Below are positions 52,758 to 60,757 of a DNA stretch of 64,000 nucleotides, piece after piece. The translations under genes were made by a program, and so were the position numbers. The notes under the pieces were generated by a model. That model was not told the DNA's origin. It did not search any database and saw only the letters and a program-made list of their open reading frames with translations. Source of the stretch: a bacterium (GTDB lineage: Bacteria > Bacteroidota > Ignavibacteria > Ignavibacteriales > Ignavibacteriaceae); contig JADJWC010000001.1 in NCBI GenBank assembly GCA_016716565.1, forward strand, positions 310,001 through 374,000. The letters are read 5' to 3'. The stretch's first letter is position 1; every line of letters begins with the position of its first letter.

Positions 52758-53870
52758 ATGAAATATGTTAGCTTGTTAACCGCATTGTTTTTAATTTTCT
52801 TGCTTTCCGGATGCAGTGAGGACGAAGCACCAACCAATCCAAATATACCGGAGAATGAAAAACTTAACAGCAAATCGGTAGAACTTTATAAGCAGGGGGT
52901 GGATGTTGTTGAAGCCGCTAAAACAATCAAAAGAGAATTTTCTTTTGAAGACAATATTTTGCTGAAATCGTTATACAGCGCCGGTTACTCAGCTGGTGAT
53001 GTGACCGAAGCAATTCATCTTGCTTACGATTACAATCCAAGACTGGCTGAGCCAATATTAATAGAAATACTTAACAACAAAACCGTTTCTGAGGTCGAAG
53101 AATTAATTCTTGCAGAGTACACAGCAGAACTAAAATTAAAAACCGCCGATCTTAAATATTTTATACAAAAGGTAGAAGGGCTCGAAAGCAGATTAGTAAT
53201 TCTCAAAGATCTTTATGACAAGCTGCCTGCGGAAATACTTGAGATTCTAAAAGGTCCCGGCGCAGATGTTACGGAAATCATAAGACTCTTGAAAAATCAT
53301 TTTTCTTTGACCGAGGAAGATATTAAAGAAATTATGCTTAATGCAGAACTCACCGCTGCCGAAATCGCTGGAGTGCTAAAATCAATTTATAACCGGACAG
53401 CAGCCGAAGTAATGCAGTTCCTTGTTGAAAACGGTTATCCTGTTAATGAAGCATTGGACGTGCTCAAAGAACTATACAACCTTACTGTTTTTCAGGCGTC
53501 AGCACTGCTTGAAGAACTGAACTTCCAGGTAAGCCAGATCGCCGCAGAGCTGATTAATCTAAATTACACCTTTGAAGAAGTTGCCGCTCTTTTAAAAGAA
53601 CATTTTAATTATTCTGCCGAAGAAACAATTGCTCTTTTGAAAACTCTGAATGCTAATGCTGAAAAATCTGCCGATGTGCTTAAGAATATTTACAACTTTA
53701 CTGTACAACAGATAGTTACTGCTCTATATAACACGGGCTACAGCATTGATGAAATATTAAGCGTATTAAGAAATCATTTAAGCCTGGGAATCCAGGAAAT
53801 CATAGACCTTATGGTATCCCTCGGATTTGACTACTGCGAGATACTTCATTATTTCAACATACCCTGCTAA
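52758..53870 (+). CDS. lipoprotein of 14-15-residue helical repeats
   Basis: The 370-residue protein has a lipoprotein signal (LLSGC, lipid-bearing Cys19) followed by SEDEAPTNP. From about residue 35 it is built of short helical units. The full unit is about 29 residues, two helices, with patterns such as VLKSIYNRTAAEVMQFLVEN, VLKELYNLTVFQASALLEEL, LLKEHFNYSAEETIALLKTL and VLKNIYNFTVQQIVTALYNT, each followed by a Gly-Tyr or similar turn. It ends FDYCEILHYFNIPC with two Cys. I recognise no named repeat family. An AAAAGGAG site precedes the ATG. It is probably an outer-membrane-anchored solenoid. Confidence 0.75.
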   Translation: MKYVSLLTALFLIFLLSGCSEDEAPTNPNIPENEKLNSKSVELYKQGVDVVEAAKTIKREFSFEDNILLKSLYSAGYSAGDVTEAIHLAYDYNPRLAEPILIEILNNKTVSEVEELILAEYTAELKLKTADLKYFIQKVEGLESRLVILKDLYDKLPAEILEILKGPGADVTEIIRLLKNHFSLTEEDIKEIMLNAELTAAEIAGVLKSIYNRTAAEVMQFLVENGYPVNEALDVLKELYNLTVFQASALLEELNFQVSQIAAELINLNYTFEEVAALLKEHFNYSAEETIALLKTLNANAEKSADVLKNIYNFTVQQIVTALYNTGYSIDEILSVLRNHLSLGIQEIIDLMVSLGFDYCEILHYFNIPC

Positions 53871-53887
53871 CTATTGTTTTTCTTGCA

Positions 53888-53915
53888 CCCTGCTGCTCTT
53901 CACCGTGCAGCAGGG
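53888..53915 (+). terminator. terminator-like hairpin after the repeat lipoprotein
   Basis: CCCTGCTGC and GCAGCAGGG form a perfect nine-base stem around a ten-base loop, 17 bases past the stop. No strong T run follows, so it may act as a stabilising or rho-assisted hairpin. Confidence 0.6.
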
Positions 53916-54155
53916 CGAATGATTTCTCAACAATAAAGATACGTCGAAGAAAGTGATATTACCATCCCAAATTTACTTGTTTGGCTAATCCCGGTTTATC
54001 AAGAGAAGTTAGATCGTACCTACCTATCTATCCTTCCCGAATAGCTAAATAAAAAGTAGAATACCATTCATCATCATATCATAAAACCTTTCATACAAAT
54101 TACTTTGTCAATCTTCCTTCCCATCAATAAATTTTATATAAAAAAAGGAGCATCA

Positions 54156-55541
54156 ATGAATTACTTCACAAAACCATTAGCGTCCGCTATTCTTTTTATA
54201 CTTTTTTCTTCTTCAATCATTCTGCAAGCACAGGAAATCACCGACGAACAAAAGACAGAAGCTGTTAATAATATTTCACAACTATTAATTGATCATTATG
54301 TGTTCCCGGATGTGGGAAAAAATTGTGGCGATCATCTTAAAGCCCGGTTGGAAGAAGGCATCTTTGATAATATCTCAGATAAAAAAGAATTTTCGGAAAT
54401 GCTGACTAAAGAACTGCAAAGCGTAAGTAAGGATAAGCATATGAGAGTAAGACCCGAAGGCGGGATGATGGTAATGGATGAATCCGGAGATCAGCTTTTT
54501 CAGCAGTTTAAGTTCAAAATGTTTAATCGGGAAAATAATTTTGGTTTCAAAAAAGTTGAAATGCTTGATGGCGGTATTGGCTACATAGATTTAAGAGGAT
54601 TTTCCCAAGCACCCGAAGCGTTTGGTGTTGCTGTTACTTCAATGAAATTCATTTCAAATTCCAGTGCGGTGATTTTCGATTTAAGAAAAAATAATGGCGG
54701 AAGCCCGGAGATGATAAAATTTATTCTCAGCTATTTCTTCGATAAGCCGACTCACCTGAACGATTTATACTGGAGGGATCAGGATAGAACGGAAGAATTC
54801 TGGACGAATGAAAAAATTGAAGGCAAAAGAATGTCCGATATTCCCGTCTATGTTCTTACAAGCAATAAAACTTTTTCCGGAGGAGAGGAGTTTGCATATA
54901 ATGTCCAGACACAGAAACGCGGAACTATCATCGGCGAAGTTACGGGCGGAGGAGCTAATCCCGGTGGAATGTTTCCTGCAGGAAACGGGCTTGCTGTTTT
55001 TATTCCTACGGGGAGAGCAATCAATCCAATTACAAAAACTAATTGGGAGGGTGTTGGCGTAAAACCGGATATTGAAGTACCCGCAGATGATGCGTTGGAT
55101 AAGGCGTTAGAGCTGGCTAAACCGGAAGCGGAAAATTATAAGCAGAGAATTCTTTCAGACGCAGAGAATAATTTCATCGAATTCAGGAACGGGCTTGAGA
55201 AAGCAGAAGAGCTTTATAAGACCGATAATATCGCGGCCAAGGAACAGGTTTACAATGCGCTGGATATATTGTTAAAGAATAACCTTGCCGGCGAAATAGA
55301 TTTTAATTTTCTGGGTTATCAGTATCTTGGTGAAAAAAAATACGATATCGCAGTTGCCATTTTCTCCTTTAATGCAGAAAAATTTCCTGGATCTTCGAAT
55401 GTGTGGGATAGTCTCGGAGAAGCATATATGAACAGCGGCAATAGCGAACTTGCTGTAAAGAACTATGAAAAATCTCTTCAGCTTGATCCCGGGAATGATA
55501 ATGCAAAGCAAATGATTGCAAAAATGAAAAATGATAACTGA
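54156..55541 (+). CDS. exported S41-family peptidase with C-terminal TPRs
   Basis: The 461-residue protein is read from the ATG after AAAAAAGGAG; an in-frame ATG at 54105 lies before the ribosome site. It has a signal peptide (about 1-25, ending LQAQ), an N-terminal S41 helper domain (LLIDHYVFPDVGKNCGDHL), and the S41 core with GGIGYIDLRGFSQAPEAFG, the nucleophile Ser in TFSGGEEFAYN and the following RGTIIGEVTGGGANPGG. Two TPR-like repeats end it (about 385-455, WDSLGEAYMNSGNSELAVKN). Relatives of the IRBP/S41 type cleave small substrates in the periplasm. Specificity is unknown. Confidence 0.9.
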   Translation: MNYFTKPLASAILFILFSSSIILQAQEITDEQKTEAVNNISQLLIDHYVFPDVGKNCGDHLKARLEEGIFDNISDKKEFSEMLTKELQSVSKDKHMRVRPEGGMMVMDESGDQLFQQFKFKMFNRENNFGFKKVEMLDGGIGYIDLRGFSQAPEAFGVAVTSMKFISNSSAVIFDLRKNNGGSPEMIKFILSYFFDKPTHLNDLYWRDQDRTEEFWTNEKIEGKRMSDIPVYVLTSNKTFSGGEEFAYNVQTQKRGTIIGEVTGGGANPGGMFPAGNGLAVFIPTGRAINPITKTNWEGVGVKPDIEVPADDALDKALELAKPEAENYKQRILSDAENNFIEFRNGLEKAEELYKTDNIAAKEQVYNALDILLKNNLAGEIDFNFLGYQYLGEKKYDIAVAIFSFNAEKFPGSSNVWDSLGEAYMNSGNSELAVKNYEKSLQLDPGNDNAKQMIAKMKNDN

Positions 55542-55574
55542 AGATTTTCTTACGCTTGATCTGAGCTTAAGCAA

Positions 55575-55616
55575 AACCCAACTTGTCATCCTGAGGGAGT
55601 GAAACGACCGAAAGAA
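55575..55616. repeat. dispersed repeat fragment in spacer
   Basis: The segment starting TTGTCATCCTGAGGGAGTGA and continuing through ACGACCGAAAGAATCTT looks like the common FCB-type intergenic repeat (GTCATCCTGAG...GAATCTT). A related GTCATTGCGAG fragment lies at 56087. Identity to other genomic copies cannot be checked here. Confidence 0.5.
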
Positions 55617-55725
55617 TCTTATTCCCTTTATTATAAAAATACCGGTGTAAATAAAATGCTGTTTCTGTCCGGATTTCTGATTTCATTTGTCCGTATTTTA
55701 ATTTGTTAATTAATCGGAGACAGGT

Positions 55726-56049
55726 ATGTTCTACAAAAAAAATTTAAGCAATTACAGACAGCCGCTTGACGGTGTTACATACAAGGCACTTACATACGGA
55801 GCCAAAACTTTGCTCAGCGAGTTCCATCTTCAAAAAGGTTATTCAATCCCTATTCACAAACATCCGCACGAACAAACAGGTTACCTGGTTTCCGGAAGAA
55901 TGACTTTTACACTTGATGGTAAAGACTACGAAGCTGAGGCAGGAGACAGCTGGAATATCCCCGGCAATGTTGAGCATGGTGTAATTGTACACGAAGACTC
56001 GGTTGTCATCGAAGTTTTCTCTCCTGTGAGAGAAGATTATTTACCTTAA
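55726..56049 (+). CDS. single-domain cupin protein
   Basis: The 107-residue protein is one cupin barrel. Motif 1 is HKHPHEQTGYLVSGRMTF (residues about 45-62), with three metal-ligand His/Glu positions. Motif 2 includes DSWNIPGNVEHGV, where the fourth ligand His lies. Stand-alone cupins of this sort bind a metal and a small molecule and may act in sugar or metal metabolism or signalling. A GGAGACAGG site precedes the ATG. No neighbour suggests its substrate. Confidence 0.9.
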   Translation: MFYKKNLSNYRQPLDGVTYKALTYGAKTLLSEFHLQKGYSIPIHKHPHEQTGYLVSGRMTFTLDGKDYEAEAGDSWNIPGNVEHGVIVHEDSVVIEVFSPVREDYLP

Positions 56050-56250
56050 TATTAAACGTTTCGATAAAACTGTCTTCCTGGTTTTGTCATTGCGAGTCCA
56101 TCGTTACTCTCGGGATAAACTCCGCAAAGTAACCTCTCGCCTTCACGAGCTATTTTTAATATTATTTATTTTCATTGACTCTCCCGGTATGTAAGTGTAG
56201 AAACATTCATTTTATTATTTTAGAACAGCCACTAACAAATCTTTAAAGCA

Positions 56251-57315
56251 ATGAAAGAACTTATAAAACTTTCTTCTCTACCCGTGCTCATTTTGTTGAG
56301 CATAGGTTCAATCTATCCGCAGGAAATCCGCCCGGTCCGTGATGATGTAGGTTATTGCTGGCAAGGCGATCAATTCAACTTGTTCATTAAATGGTTAGAT
56401 AAAAATTGTCCGGACGAAAAGATTGAGTCCAAAAATCTGATAGCTGGAATCTCCCCGCACGACGATTACCTTTACGCGGGGAAAATTTATTATCCGCTTT
56501 ATAAACTTATTAAAGCTAAAGAGGTTGTGATCTTTGGTGTTACTCATGGTACAGTACGAAAAGAAATTGGTGACCCGAAGAACATTATTATTTTTGATGA
56601 TTTTGACAAATGGAAGGGGCCGTATAAGGATGTGGCAATCTCTTCATTAAGGGATAAATTAATTCAGAAGCTGGATTCACAAAATTATATGGTAAGTAAT
56701 AAAGCGCACAGTTTAGAACATTCAATAGAGGGACTGATTCCATTCCTTCAGCATTACAATATTGATGTGAAAATAACCCCGATAATGATAACGGCAATGT
56801 CATTTGACAAAATGGATTCATTAAGTGCACAGGTTGCAGAAGTAATTTTGGATTATGTAAAAGAGAATAATTTAAAATTGAACGAAGATATTTTCTTCCT
56901 GATATCAAACGACGCTAACCATTACGGTGAGGATTTTGACAATCATCCCTATGGAATGAATGAAATGGCTCACAACGTTGCCACCGCTAATGATCAAAGA
57001 ATTATCGGACAGAATATTAATGGAGTTGTGGCTAAAGAAAAATTAAAAACTCTTTCAAATGAACTCTGGCCAGAAGCTGGTTACAGTAAAGACTGTCCTC
57101 TCTGGTGCGGAAAATATTCAGTTGTGTTTGGTTTGCTTACAGTTAACAAGGTTGTAAACAAATCCGGCAAAATACTGCTGGGTGAATTGTTTAAGTATTC
57201 AGATACCTGGACCGAAGGTGTGCTTCCCGTTAAAGGAACAAAGATGGGAATAACCGCTCCTTTCTCACTAAAGCATTGGGTAGGATTTTTCTCTGCCGGG
57301 TTTTATATACAATGA
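56251..57315 (+). CDS. exported MEMO-family protein (AmmeMemoRadiSam system protein B-like)
   Basis: The 354-residue protein has a MEMO core: SPHDDYLYAGKIYYPLYKLI near residue 70, VVIFGVTHG, the EHSIEGLIPFLQ motif, ISNDANHYG and a closing loop with KGTKMGI. MEMO proteins are dioxygenase-fold metal-binding proteins, usually cytosolic and often encoded with AMMECR1 and a radical SAM gene. Here there is an N-terminal signal-like segment (about 8-23, ending IYPQE), no such partners, and SPHDDY where PHAGY is usual. It is probably periplasmic. Its function is unknown. Confidence 0.82.
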   Translation: MKELIKLSSLPVLILLSIGSIYPQEIRPVRDDVGYCWQGDQFNLFIKWLDKNCPDEKIESKNLIAGISPHDDYLYAGKIYYPLYKLIKAKEVVIFGVTHGTVRKEIGDPKNIIIFDDFDKWKGPYKDVAISSLRDKLIQKLDSQNYMVSNKAHSLEHSIEGLIPFLQHYNIDVKITPIMITAMSFDKMDSLSAQVAEVILDYVKENNLKLNEDIFFLISNDANHYGEDFDNHPYGMNEMAHNVATANDQRIIGQNINGVVAKEKLKTLSNELWPEAGYSKDCPLWCGKYSVVFGLLTVNKVVNKSGKILLGELFKYSDTWTEGVLPVKGTKMGITAPFSLKHWVGFFSAGFYIQ

Positions 57316-57481
57316 TTGAATCATAATTAACAAAGCCGCAAAAGAAAAATTTATCTGCTAACGTTCGCCCGCCCAGATCATGCCTGAGCTATCCCGGATT
57401 GTTTACCCCAGCGAATCCGGCAGTTGCTGGAGAAGACGGATATGACTTCTGAAGGCCTGCTCGCCGAATAATTTTTGTATA

Positions 57482-57874
57482 TCAGTCCAGTTTAAAGATT
57501 ATAGGTATTGCAACCTCAACTTTGACAGGAACACCATCTTGTTTTGCTTTTGTAAATTTAGTCTGAAGTACAGCATCACCAGCAATTTCATCTAATCCGT
57601 AACCAAGTCCCTGCAAAATCTTTGTGCTGTCGACAGCGCCTTCTTCATTTACATATGCAAGCACATATACCTTCCCCTCGATATTATTCTTCTGTGCTTC
57701 TTTAGTATAATAAAGCCTGGACGATATTTCCGTAATGCCGCCGATTGGTTCTGGCATTACTTCGACTGCTATAAAGTAGGTTGTATCATCTGTTGCACGC
57801 GTAGGAATTTCCGGCTGGCAAAAGATTGTTATTGGGCAATTCAAGACTATAAAACACAAGAATATTTTATTCAT
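57482..57874 (-). CDS. small exported TonB C-terminal-like protein
   Basis: The 130-residue protein has a signal peptide (about 1-19, ending FCQP) followed directly by a TonB-C-like domain: YYTKEAQKNNIEGKVYVLAY, VNEEGAVDSTKILQGLGYGL, then AVLQTKFTKAKQDGVPVKVE. This fold is used to contact outer-membrane transporters, but this protein has no membrane anchor or Pro-rich linker, so it cannot be a classical energy transducer. It lies 14 bases after the NTF2-like gene's stop on the same strand, so an operon is likely. Confidence 0.85.
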   Translation of the reverse strand: MNKIFLCFIVLNCPITIFCQPEIPTRATDDTTYFIAVEVMPEPIGGITEISSRLYYTKEAQKNNIEGKVYVLAYVNEEGAVDSTKILQGLGYGLDEIAGDAVLQTKFTKAKQDGVPVKVEVAIPIIFKLD

Positions 57875-57888
57875 ACTTTCCTCTTAAT

Positions 57889-58449
57889 TTAATTTTCCTT
57901 ATATGAAAATTTCTCTTTTAAAGCTGCGATCATAACAGCTAAATCACCTTTTAATAATATACCCCAGCCAGATGATAACTTTGTCATAGATATCACCTCG
58001 ATAGTACGAAACGGTACACCTTTCACCGTTGTTTCAATCCTGCAGAGTACGTGGCAGGTGTCCTCTCCCTCAAATATTTTTCCTAAAATTTCAGTTTCAG
58101 TGTTCTCCATACTTTCACTTAATCCTTTGGCTTGATCAGCGAACCTCATAAATCTTGCAAAAATCTCCTCGTCTGATAATGCTTCTGCCTGTTCTTTGTT
58201 GTTTACACTCCAAATCATTTTAAATGCTTTTTGAGATTCCTCTGCGTCAGGAATAACCTCCATGAAACCGCGAATTGAAGCCTTAGCCTCTGGGTGCATT
58301 AATGAAGCAATATAATTCCAATCTCCGGATTCCACCGCAGCCATATACTCTGATGCAATATTTTCTGGCAATTTTTCAGTCGTGGCTTGTGGATATATAA
58401 AAATACATAAAGAAATGTTTAAGATACTTTGTAACAGGAACTGTTTCAT
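57889..58449 (-). CDS. exported NTF2-like protein
   Basis: The 186-residue protein has an N-terminal signal segment (about 1-20, ending IYPQA). The mature part carries VESGDWNYIASLMHPEAKAS, then a helical insert and beta strands ending in SGWGILLKGD. This matches the cone-shaped NTF2/SnoaL-like fold used for small-ligand binding. The gene precedes the TonB-C-like gene with a 14-base gap. I see no catalytic pair. Ligand and function are unknown. Confidence 0.6.
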   Translation of the reverse strand: MKQFLLQSILNISLCIFIYPQATTEKLPENIASEYMAAVESGDWNYIASLMHPEAKASIRGFMEVIPDAEESQKAFKMIWSVNNKEQAEALSDEEIFARFMRFADQAKGLSESMENTETEILGKIFEGEDTCHVLCRIETTVKGVPFRTIEVISMTKLSSGWGILLKGDLAVMIAALKEKFSYKEN

Positions 58450-58562
58450 TCAATCACCTTGCTATTATTTTAATGTGAAAATATGAAAACAAAACAAAAA
58501 AGTTGTCATAGAAAAGTAAAAAAGATTGAACCCACACGATTATAACTGGCGAAGACTTGGAG

Positions 58563-58712
58563 TCTATGAAAGGAACACTGGCGGGAAACTTAAAATCTTA
58601 CTTGTCCGGCGAATCCGGCAGTTGCCGGAGAAGACGGAATCCGGAATCTCCCGGTCCGTCATTCTGATCCGCCACTGGCGGAGAAGAATCTAAGACGGGA
58701 GTGCCGGCGAGA
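58563..58712. repeat. cluster of dispersed palindromic repeats
   Basis: Within the 404-base spacer at 58450-58854 the GC content rises sharply. Units include CTATGAAAGGAACACTGGCG, TCCGGCGAATCCGGCAGTTG, CCGGAATCTCCCGGTC and GTCATTCTGATCCGCCACTG. They match units at 57412-57436, 59749-59880 and 60719-60757. The rest of the spacer is AT-rich and holds no gene that I can support. Confidence 0.6.
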
Positions 58713-58854
58713 AAAAAACTTCGTAACATTTTTAGCAGTTAGAGAAATGCCGTTTTTAATTCCCATTCGAAATATTTTCGGAGGCGGTTAATAATAATCT
58801 TGAAAAATTGCTTGTAACATTACCAGGAATAGTAATATTATTACCGGTAGAATT

Positions 58855-59583
58855 ATGAGTGATGTAGCAAGACAAATACTTTTAGAAATGAATAAAGCAC
58901 TGGCCGAAAATTTAAGAGACCAGTTTATCGCTTTTCTCGATCAGACAGATCAAAAAGCATTCATTGCTATAGCGCAAAAAATTAATTGGAGTAAAGCAGC
59001 CGAGGCTTTCCAGATTGAGTTCGGCAAATTATGGAACAATATGGCCGTACCGAGGACAACGAAAAAAACCGATGATGTAAAAAATGATTTTGCCGACCTG
59101 GTACTGCAAAACATCAAACAAAAACTATTTTACGATTTATTCGTTCATCTAAAATCATTGGGCCCGGAGAAAGGATTGAAAGGTAAAGATATTAGTCTGG
59201 AACTGAACGAGTTTTTTTATTCCGCTATGTATGATTTATTCCTGGTGTTTGATTATCAGCATACACTTACTTCGTTAAGCAAGAATACTGATGCAAAATT
59301 TATGCTGCGGAAATTAGAGGATTTGAGAAAAAGGAGTCAGCGCGGGGGAAAGGTTACGGATGAAGAAAATCAAGCGTTAAACGAATTAAAAGTCTTTCAG
59401 AAAATTGATAAAGAACTGGAAAGAAGAGAAAGAGCAGGCCAGAGATGGAGTATAAGAGCCGCCTGTGATTATTTTGGAAATAATGAACTGGGTTACGGAG
59501 GAGATAGTAAAAATCAATCTGAGCTGGACAATTTCTATGCAAGGTATCAAATCTATAAACGTAAAAATAATCCAGCCAAATAA
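58855..59583 (+). CDS. hypothetical helical protein
   Basis: The 242-residue soluble protein is almost entirely helical and charged, with EMNKALAENLRDQFIAFLDQ at the start, KLEDLRKRSQRGGKVTDEEN in the middle and WSIRAACDYFGNN near the end. No signal peptide or known motif is seen. Repeat clusters lie on both sides, so it may be mobile or recently acquired. I do not recognise a family. Confidence 0.6.
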   Translation: MSDVARQILLEMNKALAENLRDQFIAFLDQTDQKAFIAIAQKINWSKAAEAFQIEFGKLWNNMAVPRTTKKTDDVKNDFADLVLQNIKQKLFYDLFVHLKSLGPEKGLKGKDISLELNEFFYSAMYDLFLVFDYQHTLTSLSKNTDAKFMLRKLEDLRKRSQRGGKVTDEENQALNELKVFQKIDKELERRERAGQRWSIRAACDYFGNNELGYGGDSKNQSELDNFYARYQIYKRKNNPAK

Positions 59584-59589
59584 ATCAAA

Positions 59590-59625
59590 AACCGTTGTCC
59601 AAAGGACTCCTTCGGAGAAACGGTT
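59590..59625. repeat. hairpin repeat with AACCGTT arms
   Basis: AACCGTT (59590-59596) and AACGGTT (59619-59625) enclose an inner CTCC/GGAG hairpin. It lies directly after the hypothetical gene and may double as its terminator, though no T run follows. Confidence 0.55.
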
Positions 59626-59650
59626 AATAAATTCATTCTAATCTTATTAA

Positions 59651-59710
59651 CCCACGACTTAAGTCGTGGGCTAACGAAATCCATATCTGTAAAAACCATT
59701 TCAATGGTTT
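59651..59710. repeat. REP-like double palindrome
   Basis: CCCACGACTTAAGTCGTGGG is a perfect 20-base palindrome at 59651-59670. A second palindrome, AAACCATT-TC-AATGGTTT, follows at 59693-59710. Paired palindromes of this kind are typical of REP elements that are moved by Y1-type (RAYT) transposases. No transposase gene is in the window. Confidence 0.65.
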
Positions 59711-59748
59711 ATATCTAAGAAAGAAAAATACTCATTGTCTTGTCATTC

Positions 59749-59883
59749 CGAACTCCGCCTGTCCCGTCTTGCGGGAATCCGGAATCTACGAAAAGAAAAT
59801 TGGCGGGAAGCTTGATATCTTATTTGCAAGTTGTCATTCCTGCGGAAGCAGAAATCTATGAGGGAAATATCGGCGGGAAAGAA
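59749..59883. repeat. tandem dispersed-repeat fragments
   Basis: Two related units lie in a row: one with CCCGTCTTGCGGGAATCCGG then AATTGGCGGGAAGCTT, and another with GTCATTCCTGCGGAAGCAGA then AATATCGGCGGGAAAG. The GGCGGGAA segment recurs at 58583 and, as TTGGCGGAAAGCTTAGAATC, at 60735. The spacer 59584-60008 holds no convincing gene. Confidence 0.6.
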
Positions 59884-60008
59884 AGCGTTTTGTCCTGCTA
59901 TTTGAAATTTTGCCGCGTACGATTTGATTTTACATACTAATGACATTTTAATATTCTATTTTTTATATTATCGCTTCCAGTCATTCACTTATTAAAGGAT
60001 ATCATACT

Positions 60009-60698
60009 TTGTTAGAGAAAGAAAAGCGCAGATACATAGTCCACTTTGTTGGTGATGTTTATAATGGAAAGCCAGATATTGAGTATATCGTTGCTGAAAG
60101 TGTAAGAGAAGCAGCAAAACTATTTTTCCTGAATTATGCAAAAGACTACGATTGCAGAATACAAGCAGATGAAGAAGTATTTTCTGCATCAGAACTTTTC
60201 CCCGAGAGAAACCTTATTCCTCTTGAGAAAGAGATTTTCAGATCAGGTTCAAAGCTAAATTTCGATAAACTGGATCAGCACTCAAAAGATATTTTGTTCG
60301 AAATCTATAAGCAATTTCCTGATTGGTTAGCTCTTGCTGAGAATGAGAAAGAATGGGAAGAAAGATTCACGATTGAGTGGCCGTCTCCTTATCCGGGAAA
60401 TCCTACCATGTGGGTCTCGACAGCCTGGGGAGACTATGAAGATTTTGTAGTTGGCTTTGGTGGTGAACACAGACATATGCAGTATGATCACAAAGAGCTG
60501 GTAACTTTTGAAGGATGGGTGAAGAAGGCGAACGAATATCTTGAAAAGATTAAATCCGAAGAATTAATTTGTTATGAAACGGGAGGTTTTTGGGGTGGTA
60601 CGGATTTAAACAATCTGGAATTTGTTAAAGAAATTTTGAATAAAGGCAAATTAAAAAAAGCATATTCCTGGCTTGGAACGTATAACTATCCAAAATAA
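60009..60698 (+). CDS. hypothetical protein
   Basis: The 229-residue soluble protein starts at TTG about ten bases after AAAGGA; no ATG fits. The N-terminal third has RRYIVHFVGDVYNGKPDIEY and a helix; the rest includes EWPSPYPGNPTMWVSTAWGD, a stretch rich in Trp, Gly and aromatic residues, and GGFWGGTDLNNLEF. I recognise no family. It is flanked by repeat fragments on both sides and converges with the defence island, so it could be accessory. Confidence 0.6.
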   Translation: MLEKEKRRYIVHFVGDVYNGKPDIEYIVAESVREAAKLFFLNYAKDYDCRIQADEEVFSASELFPERNLIPLEKEIFRSGSKLNFDKLDQHSKDILFEIYKQFPDWLALAENEKEWEERFTIEWPSPYPGNPTMWVSTAWGDYEDFVVGFGGEHRHMQYDHKELVTFEGWVKKANEYLEKIKSEELICYETGGFWGGTDLNNLEFVKEILNKGKLKKAYSWLGTYNYPK

Positions 60699-60718
60699 GA
60701 ATTATAACCAGGCGCAAT

Positions 60719-60757
60719 TCTAGGAAAGGAATATTGGCGGAAAGCTTAGAATCTTGT
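60719..60757. repeat. dispersed repeat at the 3' end of the endonuclease gene
   Basis: TTGGCGGAAAGCTTAGAATC with flanking CTAGGAAAGGAA matches units at 58563-58600 and 59787-59820. It encodes the last residues and stop of the SRA-like/HNH protein, so the repeat entered or created that gene end. Confidence 0.65.

Noticed and set aside
59740..59946. Overlapping 66- and 67-codon frames on both strands in the repeat cluster
   Set aside because: Both frames are made of dispersed palindromic repeat units and have no independent coding evidence.
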